Shown piece by piece: positions 43,127 to 52,195 of a DNA stretch of 64,000 nt. The notes under the pieces are model-generated. The model was not told the origin of the DNA, did no database searches, and saw only the letters and a list, made by a program, of their open reading frames with translations. Origin of the DNA: CAZHPA01 sp964533945 (GTDB lineage: Bacteria > Bacillota > Clostridia > Lachnospirales > WRBF01); NCBI GenBank assembly GCA_964533945.1, contig CAZHPA010000001.1, positions 1 through 64,000 of the forward strand, read 5' to 3'. How positions within the stretch are numbered: the first letter of the stretch is position 1; the number at the start of each line of letters is the position of its first letter. The translations under genes and the position numbers were made by a program.

Positions 43127-44197
43127 TTATCTTTTGTCTTTGCTATAATTTTTAATTACATTTATAACTTCTGTAACGCCGTTGTTTAAATTGCTTTCAG
43201 TCATCGCCTTTATGTATGCGTGCCTGTTGTTATATAAATCTATTACTTGAAGTATTAATTCCTTTGAATTTAGTTTTTCTTCAAACAAAACTTTGCTAAA
43301 GCCTTGCTTTTCAAAAGATTCGGCGTTTAATATTTGGTCGCCTCTGCTAACTTTTCCGGATAGTGGAATTAAAAGATTAGGCTTTTTAAGAGCTAAAAAT
43401 TCGAAAATAGAATTTGCCCCCGAACGTGAAACAACAACATCAGAAGCGGCAAATAAATTTTCTAAGCCGTTTTTAACATATTCAAATTGTTTATAGCCTT
43501 CATAATTTAAGTCTTTAGAAATATTGCCTTTTCCGCAAATATGAATAATTTGATAGCTTTTTAAAAGCTGTTCAAGCGCTTCTTTTAAACAAGCGTTAAT
43601 TTTAACAGAACCCGTACTTCCTCCCATAACTAAAATAACGGGCTTTAATGAATTAAAGCCACAAGCAGACAGCCCTAATTCGGCGTTTCCGTTAAAAAGA
43701 AATTGGCGAATTGGCGCTCCTGTCATAATTGCTTTGTCTTTTGGAAGTTTGTTTAATGTTTCAGGAAAAGAAGCACAAATTGCGGCTGCAAAAGGTATTG
43801 AAATTTTGTTTGCAAGACCGGGAGAAATATCCGATTCGTGCAAAACAACAGGAACTTTGCAAACATATGCCCCAATTACAACAGGGACAGAAACAAAGCC
43901 GCCCTTTGAAAAAACAACATTCGGCTTTTCGCGCTTTATTATTTTAATGGCTTCTTTAATTCCAACAACAACTTTAAAAGCATCAGTTAAGTTTTTTAAA
44001 TCAAAATATCTTCTAAGTTTGCCTGTTGAAATACCAAAATACGGTATGTTTTGATTTTCGATTAATTCCCTTTCCATGCCGTTTTTATCGCCTATATACA
44101 CCGGTTTATATCCTTCTAGTTTTAAATTGGGCAAAAGCGCAATATTTGGCGTAACGTGTCCTGCTGTTCCGCCACCGGTTAATATAATTTTTTTCAA
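43127..44197 (-). CDS. murG: UDP-GlcNAc:lipid I N-acetylglucosaminyltransferase
   Basis: 356 residues. The N-terminal G-loop GGGTAGHVTPN, a second G-rich loop MGGSTGSVKIN and the C-terminal VSRSGANSIFEFLALKKP / LIPL block are the MurG signature. It makes lipid II on the inner face of the membrane in peptidoglycan synthesis. The start is TTG 44197, seven bases after GAGGTGG. It is not in the usual dcw cluster here; its neighbours are trhA and a GerMN lipoprotein. Confidence 0.96.
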   Translation of the reverse strand: MKKIILTGGGTAGHVTPNIALLPNLKLEGYKPVYIGDKNGMERELIENQNIPYFGISTGKLRRYFDLKNLTDAFKVVVGIKEAIKIIKREKPNVVFSKGGFVSVPVVIGAYVCKVPVVLHESDISPGLANKISIPFAAAICASFPETLNKLPKDKAIMTGAPIRQFLFNGNAELGLSACGFNSLKPVILVMGGSTGSVKINACLKEALEQLLKSYQIIHICGKGNISKDLNYEGYKQFEYVKNGLENLFAASDVVVSRSGANSIFEFLALKKPNLLIPLSGKVSRGDQILNAESFEKQGFSKVLFEEKLNSKELILQVIDLYNNRHAYIKAMTESNLNNGVTEVINVIKNYSKDKR

Positions 44198-44247
44198 TTA
44201 CAAACCACCTCGCAAGCTGCTACCGATTAATATTAGTTAATATAAAA

Positions 44248-44898
44248 TCAAGCAACTAAAATATATTTAAACATAAATACAACATGAAAAGTGCTTCCTC
44301 CTAAAACAAAGAGATGAAAAATTTCATGGAATCCAAACCATTTTAAATTAAGCTTAGGGCGTTTTATAGCATAAATAACTGCTCCAAGCGTATAAGTTAA
44401 TCCCCCCATTGTTAAAAGCAAAACGCCTGCAAGCGGAACAGATTTAATAAGCGGCACAAAGGCAACAACAATTAACCAACCCATTCCAACATATATAGCA
44501 GAAGAAAGAAAACGTGGGGCATCAATCCAAACAGCTTTTAAAATTATTCCAAAAATAGCAACACCCCAAACCAGCACCAAAATTGTTAAGCCCCAAGTTT
44601 CTCGTAAAGGAACAAGGCAAACAGGAGTGTACGTTCCGGCTATAAGAACAAAAATCATCATATGGTCTATGCGCCTTAAAACTTTTTGGGCTTTTTCTGA
44701 AATTGAAAGCGTATGGTAAATTGTGCTTGCCGAATATAGTAAAATTAAAGCAACGCCGAAAACTGCAAAAGAAATAACATGCCAAACTGTCGCCCAAACA
44801 GCTGCTTTGTAAATTAAAAAAATTGTTACGGGAATTGCGGCAACAACTCCTGCAAGGTGTGTTAGAGCCGAAACAGGGTCTTTGATTTTTTTAAACAT
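44248..44898 (-). CDS. trhA: Hemolysin III / TrhA-family (PAQR) membrane protein
   Basis: 216 residues with about seven membrane spans. PAQR/hemolysin III landmarks are ALTHLAGVVAAIP near the N-terminus, the serine/histidine motif SASTIYHTL, DHMMIFVLIAGTYTPVC, and the C-terminal GFHEIFHLFVLGGSTFHV whose histidines form the metal site of the family. Some homologues influence membrane fluidity. The ATG at 44898 follows AAAGGTG. It lies upstream of murG on the same strand with a 50-base gap. Confidence 0.92.
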   Translation of the reverse strand: MFKKIKDPVSALTHLAGVVAAIPVTIFLIYKAAVWATVWHVISFAVFGVALILLYSASTIYHTLSISEKAQKVLRRIDHMMIFVLIAGTYTPVCLVPLRETWGLTILVLVWGVAIFGIILKAVWIDAPRFLSSAIYVGMGWLIVVAFVPLIKSVPLAGVLLLTMGGLTYTLGAVIYAIKRPKLNLKWFGFHEIFHLFVLGGSTFHVVFMFKYILVA

Positions 44899-44965
44899 AA
44901 TAACAACACCTTTAACTAAGTATATTATTTTATAGTTTTATTGTTTCACGCAAAACTATATTTAT

Positions 44966-46045
44966 TTATTCGTAAATTACGTAATTCATAGCTTTAAGCA
45001 ATGAAACGCTTCTGTTTAAATCTTCTTTATTTTCAAAAACAACTTGCAAAACGCCGTTTTCATATTCACGGCTATTTACTATGCCAATATTTTTTATGTT
45101 AATATCATTTTGGCTAAGTATAGTTGCAATTTTTGCAATAATGCCTAGTTCATCTGGAACGTCCATTTTTATTTCATATAACATATATGACGTTAAAGAA
45201 CTTGATTTAGCAGAAAAACTATCTCTATAGCTTTTGGCATTATTAAAAAAATTATATATTTTGCTGTCATCTATTAATATGTTTTCAAAATTTTGCAATT
45301 CGTTTTTAAATGAAGAAAGCATAGTTAATATATGTTCTTTGTTGCTTTTACATATAGAACACCAAATTTCGGGGCTTGAAGAAGCAATGCGTGTTATGTC
45401 TTTAAAGCCACCTGCTGCAAGCATATGCAACATGCCCTTTTTATCAGAATTTTTAACAGAAGCAACTAAAGCCGAAGCAACAACATGTGGCATATGGCTT
45501 ATTGCTGCAACGGCATAGTCGTGTTCGTGCGAATCCATAATTATTGGCATTGCTCCTAAGCTTTGCGCAAAATCGCTTAATTTTTGTATATAATGGGGTG
45601 CTGTGCTTTTGCTGGGTGTTAATATATAATATGCGTTTTCAAAAAGAAACTCTTTTGATGCGCTATAACCTATTTTTTCAGAGCCTGCCATTGGGTGCCC
45701 GCCTATAAAATTGCAAATATTTAATTTTTCAATTTGCTCCATTATATCATTTTTTGTACTTCCAACATCTGTTAATATGCAGCTTTCTTTAACTATTGGA
45801 AGCAACTTTTTAATATAGTTTGGTATAGTATGTATGGGCGTACATATAAAAATGACGTCGCAATTGGAAAGGACGCTTAAGCTTTCGGTGCTGTAGTCAT
45901 TTATTGTTTTGTCTGAAAATGCTTCTTCTAAAGATTTTAAATTTTTATCAAAAGCAATTATTTTGCACTTATAGCCTTTGGCTAACGCTGCTTTTGCAAT
46001 CGAACCGCCTATTAGCCCAAGCCCTATTATGCCGATATTTTCCAT
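44966..46045 (-). CDS. tyrA: Prephenate dehydrogenase with C-terminal ACT domain
   Basis: 359 residues. NAD-binding GLGLIGGSIAKAAL is at the N-terminus, followed by PIHTIPNYI, the GGHPMAGSEKIGY active-site block, and ISHMPHVVASAL. The last ~75 residues are an ACT domain (YEIKMDVPDELGIIAKIATI), expected to bind tyrosine for feedback control. It oxidatively decarboxylates prephenate in tyrosine synthesis. No other shikimate-pathway gene is in the window. It is divergent from the hrcA operon. Confidence 0.95.
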   Translation of the reverse strand: MENIGIIGLGLIGGSIAKAALAKGYKCKIIAFDKNLKSLEEAFSDKTINDYSTESLSVLSNCDVIFICTPIHTIPNYIKKLLPIVKESCILTDVGSTKNDIMEQIEKLNICNFIGGHPMAGSEKIGYSASKEFLFENAYYILTPSKSTAPHYIQKLSDFAQSLGAMPIIMDSHEHDYAVAAISHMPHVVASALVASVKNSDKKGMLHMLAAGGFKDITRIASSSPEIWCSICKSNKEHILTMLSSFKNELQNFENILIDDSKIYNFFNNAKSYRDSFSAKSSSLTSYMLYEIKMDVPDELGIIAKIATILSQNDINIKNIGIVNSREYENGVLQVVFENKEDLNRSVSLLKAMNYVIYE

Positions 46046-46193
46046 TTTTATACCACTTTCTTAATAATCTTAATAGTTTTAAACCTTAATAACGTTGGAA
46101 AAATTATATAACTAATTTTAGCATAATGCAAGTGTTTATTATTTTGTTCTAAAGTTTCACGCCTTTTAAAAACTTTTTTATTCAAAAAAACAC

Positions 46194-46222
46194 TTGACAA
46201 TTTAATTATAAAGTGCTATGTT
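46194..46222 (+). promoter_or_regulatory. Sigma-A promoter of the hrcA operon
   Basis: TTGACA (46194-46199), 17-base spacer, TATGTT (46217-46222), just upstream of the CIRCE element. Confidence 0.75.
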
Positions 46223-46232
46223 ATTTCTATAT

Positions 46233-46259
46233 TTAGCACTCAACATTAATGAGTGCTAA
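46233..46259. promoter_or_regulatory. CIRCE element (HrcA operator)
   Basis: TTAGCACTC-N9-GAGTGCTAA, a perfect match to the CIRCE consensus, covering the expected transcription start. HrcA bound here represses the heat-shock operon. Confidence 0.98.
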
Positions 46260-46297
46260 CAAACACTTTGTTTTTAAATAAAAATGGGGGTGGCACA

Positions 46298-47341
46298 ATG
46301 ATTTTAAATTTGAACGAAAGAAAAATTAAAATCTTAGAAGCCATCATTAACGACTACATTCAAACTGCCGAGCCGGTTGGTTCAAGAACTATTGCCAAAA
46401 AATATAGTTTAGGCATAAGCTCTGCAACAATTAGGAACGAAATGAGCGATTTAGAAGATTTAGGGCTAATATTGCAGCCGCATACATCTTCTGGGCGCAT
46501 TCCTTCAGATAAAGGCTATAGGCTTTATGTTGACAAGCTAATGCAGCACAGAGAGCTAACAGAAAAAGAAATTGGTTTTTTGCAACAGCTGGTTTTTAAT
46601 AATATTAGCCAAATAGACTATCTTATGCAAGAAGCGGCAAGAACTATTTCGGTTTTAACAAACTACACAACAATAGTTTCAGAACCAAAATTAATTAAAA
46701 CTAAAATTAAGCATATTCAATTAGTTCCACTAGACGATTCGGCAATTATTATTGTGCTTGTAACAGATGGCAATATTGCAAAAAACTATATGCTTAAAAT
46801 TCAAAATCCACCAAAATACGAAAGATTAACAGAACTTTCCGGTTTGCTTAATGCATACTTAAAAAATGTTGGCATTGAAGATATTGATTCAAATATAATT
46901 AAAAATCTTCTTAATGGTTCTGGAGAAAACGGAAATATTATAATGCCAATACTTGATACAATTATTAATGCGCTTTCTGCCGAAGATAACGTTCAAGTAT
47001 ATACAAGTGGCGCTAAAAATATGCTTTCTTTCCCAGAATTTAGCAATGTTGAAAAAGCGAAAGCAATTTTTAAAACACTTGAAGAAAAAGACATTTTAAT
47101 AACTTTGTTAAATAAAAAAGATAATAAAGACAGCATTCAAATTGTTATAGGTTCTGAAAACGACATAGATGAAATGAAAGATTGCAGCTTAATTAAAGCC
47201 AACTATTTTTTGGAAAATTATTCATGCGGCAGTATTGGAATAATCGGCCCCACAAGAATGGACTATAGCCAAGCCGTATCTGTTTTAAGCGGTATTGTTA
47301 AAAGGATAAATGATATTTTAAAAGCACTTTCCGGAGGTTAA
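46298..47341 (+). CDS. hrcA: Heat-inducible transcription repressor HrcA
   Basis: 347 residues. The N-terminal winged helix (EAIINDYIQTAEPVGSRTIA, GISSATIRNEMSDLEDLG, QPHTSSGRIPSDKGYR) binds CIRCE, which is present upstream. The C-terminal part includes SIGIIGPTRMDYSQAVSVL. I start at ATG 46298 after GGGGGTGG; a longer frame would begin inside the CIRCE element. First gene of hrcA-grpE-dnaK-dnaJ. Confidence 0.97.
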   Translation: MILNLNERKIKILEAIINDYIQTAEPVGSRTIAKKYSLGISSATIRNEMSDLEDLGLILQPHTSSGRIPSDKGYRLYVDKLMQHRELTEKEIGFLQQLVFNNISQIDYLMQEAARTISVLTNYTTIVSEPKLIKTKIKHIQLVPLDDSAIIIVLVTDGNIAKNYMLKIQNPPKYERLTELSGLLNAYLKNVGIEDIDSNIIKNLLNGSGENGNIIMPILDTIINALSAEDNVQVYTSGAKNMLSFPEFSNVEKAKAIFKTLEEKDILITLLNKKDNKDSIQIVIGSENDIDEMKDCSLIKANYFLENYSCGSIGIIGPTRMDYSQAVSVLSGIVKRINDILKALSGG

Positions 47342-47344
47342 AAT

Positions 47345-47857
47345 ATGGATAGCAAAGACCAAGATTTAATAATTGAAGAAGAAATTTTAGATTGCGAACA
47401 AGCGGAAAATTCCAAGCAAACGGAATCGGAAGCAGAGAAAAAATATAATGAACTTTTAGACAAATATCAACGTTCGCTTGCAGACTTTGATAATTTTAGA
47501 AAACGTACCGTTAAAGAAAAAAGCAGCATGTACAATGACGGCGTTAATAATACTATTGAAAAGCTTTTGCCTGTATTAGATAACTTAGAACGTGCATTAG
47601 CTTCAGAACAAAACAAAGAAAGCAGTTTTTATAAAGGCGTTGAAATGATAATTCGCCAATTTAACAAACTTTTAGAAGATTTGGGAGTTTCTATTATAGA
47701 AACTAAAGGTTGCCCTTTTAACCATGATGTGCATTTTGCAGTTGCCCATGTTAAAGATGAAAACTTTGAAGAAAACATGGTTGTTGAAGAAATGCAAAGA
47801 GGATATAAATTAAAAGATAAAGTTATTAGACCGGCAATGGTTAAAGTTGCTAATTAA
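47345..47857 (+). CDS. grpE: Nucleotide exchange factor GrpE
   Basis: 170 residues. An acidic N-terminal region and a long coiled coil (KYNELLDKYQRSLADFDNFR) are followed by the GrpE core (LPVLDNLERAL, GVEMIIRQF) and the C-terminal beta domain ending in VIRPAMVKV. It releases ADP from DnaK. The ATG at 47345 follows CGGAGG, three bases after the hrcA stop, so translation is probably coupled. Confidence 0.97.
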   Translation: MDSKDQDLIIEEEILDCEQAENSKQTESEAEKKYNELLDKYQRSLADFDNFRKRTVKEKSSMYNDGVNNTIEKLLPVLDNLERALASEQNKESSFYKGVEMIIRQFNKLLEDLGVSIIETKGCPFNHDVHFAVAHVKDENFEENMVVEEMQRGYKLKDKVIRPAMVKVAN

Positions 47858-47885
47858 TCTTAGATAATCTTAGGTAATCTTAAAT
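47856..47885 (+). repeat. Three tandem 10-bp units between grpE and dnaK
   Basis: AATCTTAGAT, AATCTTAGGT and AATCTTAAAT in a row starting at the grpE stop codon, with a partial fourth unit (AATTC). Confidence 0.8.
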
Positions 47886-47905
47886 AATTCAAGGAGGAAA
47901 AATAA

Positions 47906-49738
47906 ATGTCAAAAATAATAGGTATAGATTTAGGAACAACAAATTCATGCGTTGCTGTTATGGAAGGCGGGCAGCCTGTTGTTATAGCTAATGCAGAAGG
48001 TTTTAGAACAACCCCTTCTATAGTTGGTTTCACAAAATCGGGTGATAGATTAATTGGAGAAGCTGCAAAACGCCAAGCTATAACAAACCCAGACAACACA
48101 GTAATTTCAATTAAACGTAAAATGGGTTCAAACTACAAAGTTAATATAGATGGAAAAGGCTATTCTCCACAAGAAATTTCTGCTATGATTTTGCAAAAAT
48201 TAAAAGCAGATGCAGAGAGTTATTTGGGAACACCAGTTACAAAAGCAGTTATAACTGTTCCAGCATATTTTACAGATGCTCAACGCCAAGCAACAAAAGA
48301 TGCAGGAAAAATTGCAGGGCTTGAAGTTGAAAGAATTATAAATGAACCAACTGCCGCTGCATTAGCATATGGACTTGATAACGAAAAAGAACAAAAAATT
48401 ATGGTATATGACTTAGGCGGCGGAACGTTTGACGTTTCAATTATAGATATTGGCGACGGCGTTATTGAAGTTTTGGCAACAAGCGGCAACAATAATTTGG
48501 GCGGCGATGACTTTGACGACAGAGTTATGAAGCATTTAATTGCAGAGTTTAAAAAGTTTGAAGGTATAGATTTAGGTCAAGATAAAATGGCAGTTCAAAG
48601 ACTTAAAGAAGCTGCTGAAAAAGCTAAGAAAGAGCTTTCAACAGTAACAACTACAAATATTAACCTTCCTTTTATAACTATGAATCAAGATGGCCCAAAA
48701 CATATGGACATAACACTTACACGTGCTAAATTTGAAGAATTAACTGCAGATTTAGTAGAAGCAACTATGGGTCCTGTTCGCACTGCATTAAAAGATGCCG
48801 ATTTATCGGCAGGCGAATTAGACAAAGTGCTTTTAGTTGGTGGTTCAACACGTATTCCGGCTGTTCAAGAAGCTGTTAAAAAATTAACAGGCAAAGACCC
48901 ATTCAAAGGTATTAATCCCGACGAATGCGTTGCGCTTGGTGCTTCAATTCAAGGCGGAAAATTGGCAGGAGATGAAGGCGCAGGAAGCATACTTTTGCTT
49001 GATGTAACACCTCTTTCTTTAGGTATTGAAACATTAGGTGGCGTTGCAACAAAATTAATCGAACGTAATACAACTATTCCAACTAAAAAGCAACAAATTT
49101 TCTCAACAGCAGCAGATAGCCAAACAGCAGTTGATATTTTGGTTATCCAAGGTGAACGTCCGCTTGCAAAAGACAATAAAGCTATAGGTCAATTTAGACT
49201 AGATGGAATTATGCCTGCTCCACGTGGAATTCCTCAAATTGAGGTTACGTTTGACATTGACGCAAACGGTATTGTTCACGTTTCGGCAAAAGATTTGGGA
49301 ACAGGAAAAGAACAAAAAGTAACAATTACAGCAGGTACAAATTTAAGTGACGACGAAATCGACAAAGCTGTTAAAGAAGCCGAAATGTATGCAGAGCAAG
49401 ATAAAAAGCGCAAAGAAATGATAGATATTAAAAATGACGCAGACTCTATGATTTTCCAAGCCGAAAAGCTTATGAAAGAAACAGGAGATAAGCTTGAAGA
49501 AGGCGACAAGGCGAAAATCAACGACGCATTGGAAGCACTTAAAAAGTTAAATGAAGGAACTACAATAGAAACGCTAACAGATTCAACGGCCGACGAACTT
49601 AAAGCGGCAACAGAAAATTTAACTAACATTTTCTATGAAGTTTCTTCTAAAATATATCAACAAGCGGCAGGTCAAGAACAGCAAGGTGCAAGCGCAAACC
49701 CAGATGATGATATTGTTGTTGAAGACGGCAATGTTTAA
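47906..49738 (+). CDS. dnaK: Chaperone DnaK (Hsp70)
   Basis: 610 residues. The nucleotide-binding domain has IGIDLGTTNSCVAVMEG, NEPTAAALAYG, VYDLGGGTFDVSI and VGGSTRIPAVQ. The substrate-binding domain has the DVTPLSLGIET and ERNTTIP segments, and the lid ends in a short acidic tail (DDDIVVEDG). ATP-dependent protein-folding chaperone, working with DnaJ and GrpE encoded on either side. The ATG at 47906 follows AAGGAGG. Confidence 0.98.
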   Translation: MSKIIGIDLGTTNSCVAVMEGGQPVVIANAEGFRTTPSIVGFTKSGDRLIGEAAKRQAITNPDNTVISIKRKMGSNYKVNIDGKGYSPQEISAMILQKLKADAESYLGTPVTKAVITVPAYFTDAQRQATKDAGKIAGLEVERIINEPTAAALAYGLDNEKEQKIMVYDLGGGTFDVSIIDIGDGVIEVLATSGNNNLGGDDFDDRVMKHLIAEFKKFEGIDLGQDKMAVQRLKEAAEKAKKELSTVTTTNINLPFITMNQDGPKHMDITLTRAKFEELTADLVEATMGPVRTALKDADLSAGELDKVLLVGGSTRIPAVQEAVKKLTGKDPFKGINPDECVALGASIQGGKLAGDEGAGSILLLDVTPLSLGIETLGGVATKLIERNTTIPTKKQQIFSTAADSQTAVDILVIQGERPLAKDNKAIGQFRLDGIMPAPRGIPQIEVTFDIDANGIVHVSAKDLGTGKEQKVTITAGTNLSDDEIDKAVKEAEMYAEQDKKRKEMIDIKNDADSMIFQAEKLMKETGDKLEEGDKAKINDALEALKKLNEGTTIETLTDSTADELKAATENLTNIFYEVSSKIYQQAAGQEQQGASANPDDDIVVEDGNV

Positions 49739-49767
49739 AATGCTTATAGTATAGTAGGGGATTAAAA

Positions 49768-50913
49768 ATGGCCGGTAAACAAGATTATTATGAAACACTC
49801 GACGTTTCTAAAAGCGCTTCTGACGATGAAATTAAAAAAGCCTACCGCAAGTTGGCAAAAAAATACCATCCGGACGCAAACAAAAACGATGCCAATGCAG
49901 AGGCAAAATTTAAAGAAGTAAATGAAGCTTATTCTGTGCTTTCCGACAGCCAAAAAAGAGCGGCATATGACCAAATGGGTCATGCCGCTTTCGACCAAAC
50001 CGGAGGCGGTGGTTTTTATGGCGGTGGTATGGGCGGCATGGGATTTGACATGAACGACATTTTTGAATCATTTTTTGGAAGCGATGTATTCGGCGGCTCA
50101 TCAAGGCGCAGAAATGGCCCAAAACGAGGCGCTGATATACATACAACTATGCAGCTAAAATTTGACGAAGCTTTTTTTGGTGCTGAAAAAGAGATTCAAT
50201 TTGCAACAAGCGAACTATGCGACACTTGCAAAGGAAGCGGTGCAAAACCGGGAACAATTGCAGAAAATTGCAGACATTGCGGCGGAAGCGGACAAGAGCG
50301 CTACCAACAACAGTCGATTTTAGGAACAATTACAAGCGTTCGCACTTGTAGCGTTTGTAGAGGAGAAGGGAAGATAATTAAGGAACCTTGCAGTTCGTGC
50401 CGTGGAACGGGTAAAGTTAGAAAATCTAAAACAATTACTGTAAACGTTCCAAAAGGAATAGATAACGGACAAAGCATTCGTATGTCGGGCAGAGGCGAAT
50501 TGGGAGAAAAAGGCGGAAGCCCCGGTGATTTGCTTATAACAATATACGTTCAGGCTCATAAAGTTTTTGTAAGGGAAGGAAATAACCTTTACCTAGATGT
50601 TCCAATTACGTTTGTTCAAGCAACGCTTGGAGATGAAATTACAATTCCAACTATGGAGTCTTCTGAAAAATATACAATTAAAGCCGGAACCCAAACAGGA
50701 ACTACTGTTACGTTAAGAGGAAAAGGAGTACCTAGCGTTAAAAATAACCGCATTGTGGGCGACTTAATCGTTAAACTTAACGTAACTATACCAACAACAC
50801 TAACAGATAGGCAACGTCAGCTTCTTAAAGAATTTGCAGAAGATATGGGCGACGACTATAAAGACCACAAAAAGGGTTTTTTTGATAAAATAAAGGATAA
50901 ATTAAGAAATTAA
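49768..50913 (+). CDS. dnaJ: Chaperone DnaJ (Hsp40)
   Basis: 381 residues. The J domain (residues about 5-70) carries HPD in KKYHPDANK. A Gly/Phe-rich stretch (GGGGFYGGGMGGMGF) follows. The zinc-binding domain has four CxxCxGxG-type repeats (CDTCKGSG, CRHCGGSG, CSVCRGEG, CSSCRGTG), then the C-terminal substrate-binding domains. It delivers clients to DnaK and stimulates its ATPase. Last gene of the CIRCE operon, followed by a terminator. Confidence 0.98.
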   Translation: MAGKQDYYETLDVSKSASDDEIKKAYRKLAKKYHPDANKNDANAEAKFKEVNEAYSVLSDSQKRAAYDQMGHAAFDQTGGGGFYGGGMGGMGFDMNDIFESFFGSDVFGGSSRRRNGPKRGADIHTTMQLKFDEAFFGAEKEIQFATSELCDTCKGSGAKPGTIAENCRHCGGSGQERYQQQSILGTITSVRTCSVCRGEGKIIKEPCSSCRGTGKVRKSKTITVNVPKGIDNGQSIRMSGRGELGEKGGSPGDLLITIYVQAHKVFVREGNNLYLDVPITFVQATLGDEITIPTMESSEKYTIKAGTQTGTTVTLRGKGVPSVKNNRIVGDLIVKLNVTIPTTLTDRQRQLLKEFAEDMGDDYKDHKKGFFDKIKDKLRN

Positions 50914-50936
50914 AAGAGGGCTAATTGCCCTCTTTA
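50914..50936 (+). terminator. Terminator of the heat-shock operon
   Basis: AAGAGGGC / GCCCTCTT stem with a 5-base loop directly after the dnaJ stop. Confidence 0.85.
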
Positions 50937-50992
50937 CTTATATTAAAAAACCGTTAACCTGCAAGTTCCTTAATTGCTTGAATCTGCACTAA

Positions 50993-51030
50993 TTTTAACC
51001 CCTAGTTACCAAAAATTCTCTCGCATCTTA
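50993..51030 (+). repeat. Short IS-end-like repeat (copy 2)
   Basis: Reads TTTTAACCCCTAGTTACC then AAAAATTC...CTTA and aligns with 39175-39211 (minus strand). No transposase sequence is adjacent. It lies just beyond the stop of the truncated signal-peptide gene. Confidence 0.5.
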
Positions 51031-51044
51031 GGCGGATAAGTATG

Positions 51045-51137
51045 TCACACCAGCTTAAGGTTTGTATTTGCAAAAGCATAATTTGCCCCTAATATTGTTA
51101 AAGTTGCCCAAATTAATAAAGCTGTTGCTTTTTTCAT
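51045..51137 (-). pseudogene. Truncated secreted protein: signal peptide followed at once by a stop
   Basis: 30 codons from an ATG at 51137 with TGGAGG upstream. It encodes a textbook signal peptide (MKKATALLIWATLTILG, then an A-F-A cleavage site) followed by only NTNLKLV and a TGA. The IS-end-like repeat begins 15 bases further on. The likely reading is a secreted-protein gene whose body was lost or replaced by an insertion and deletion. A genuine small secreted peptide is less likely. Confidence 0.5.
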
Positions 51138-51175
51138 AGTTAAGCCTCCATTTAGGTTAATTTAATGCCTGTTTT

Positions 51176-52195
51176 TTATTTAATGTATTTGCGAAACATA
51201 GCAGGTGTAACTCCTTCTAAATCTTTAAATTGCTTAATAAAATATCCAACATCACTGTACCCTAAATCGTCTGAAATTTGGGAAATTGAAGTATTGGTAG
51301 TTTCTAACAACTGCTTTGCCAATGAAACTTTAAATATTTTTATGTACATTGAAAAATTTTCTCCAAACTCTTTTTTAAACAAACGGCTAAAATAACCTGG
51401 GCTTAAATGACAAAGCTTTGCCATTTGGTTAAGAGAAACAAATTTATGTTTATTTTCATAAATATAATCTATTGCAGGCTTTAAAATTGGGCTAGATTCC
51501 CTTTTAGTTTTAACAGATAAATCTTTAAGATTAATTTCGGTAATGGCATTTGTTATTTCCTTCTTAATACTTCCCATTACGTCAAAATCGGATAATTGTT
51601 GTGGTTCTGTTGCGCCTGCGTTGTTTAAAAGCGATTTTGTATATAATTTATAAAGGGAATGCTTGCTTAAAGCATCAATAATTATGTAATTGCTAATATG
51701 CCATATCATTTTTGCTATAGTTTCAATTCTTTCCAGCTTAAAACGAGGCAATTTTGCATATTCTTGGTATAAATGCGTTGGTGAAGTAAACGCCGTTTCT
51801 TTTGCTTCTGTTAAAATTTTTTCAAGCTTGCTTTCTCCGTTTTCATCTTCTATTAAAACTTGCCCAATCATAACAGCTCCAACATATTTTTCATATACAA
51901 TAATGGGAATTGCAACATCAACAATATTATAATGACATAAATAAATATATGGCTCATTAAGGCGCACAGCTTCTAACCCGCCTCTTGAATCACATCTTTG
52001 GCAATATTGTGCCATTTTATTGTGCATTCTAACTATTTTGCAAAAATCGGTACATTTACTGTGTTTTGTTTTAGGAATGCCTTTATAATCTACCGTTATT
52101 ATTGCCATTCCTGTTACTTCTGCCATTTCATCTTGTATTTTTTGCCACTTTTCTAAATCTAATATATTGTTTAAATTTAATATTCCGCTATCCAT
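51176..52195 (-). CDS. AraC-family regulator with PocR sensor domain
   Basis: 339 residues. The N-terminal PocR domain (about residues 8-175) has the conserved cysteines CTDFCK and YCQRCDSRGG and the strand IPIIVYEKYVGAVMIGQVL. The C-terminal AraC-type double helix-turn-helix (about residues 240-339) has LNQMAKLCHLSPGYFSRLFKKEFG and ISQISDDLGYSDVGYFIKQFK. PocR domains sense small diols or related metabolites; PocR itself responds to propanediol. Being divergent from gldA-dhaK-dhaL, it most probably controls glycerol/dihydroxyacetone use. Confidence 0.88.
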   Translation of the reverse strand: MDSGILNLNNILDLEKWQKIQDEMAEVTGMAIITVDYKGIPKTKHSKCTDFCKIVRMHNKMAQYCQRCDSRGGLEAVRLNEPYIYLCHYNIVDVAIPIIVYEKYVGAVMIGQVLIEDENGESKLEKILTEAKETAFTSPTHLYQEYAKLPRFKLERIETIAKMIWHISNYIIIDALSKHSLYKLYTKSLLNNAGATEPQQLSDFDVMGSIKKEITNAITEINLKDLSVKTKRESSPILKPAIDYIYENKHKFVSLNQMAKLCHLSPGYFSRLFKKEFGENFSMYIKIFKVSLAKQLLETTNTSISQISDDLGYSDVGYFIKQFKDLEGVTPAMFRKYIK

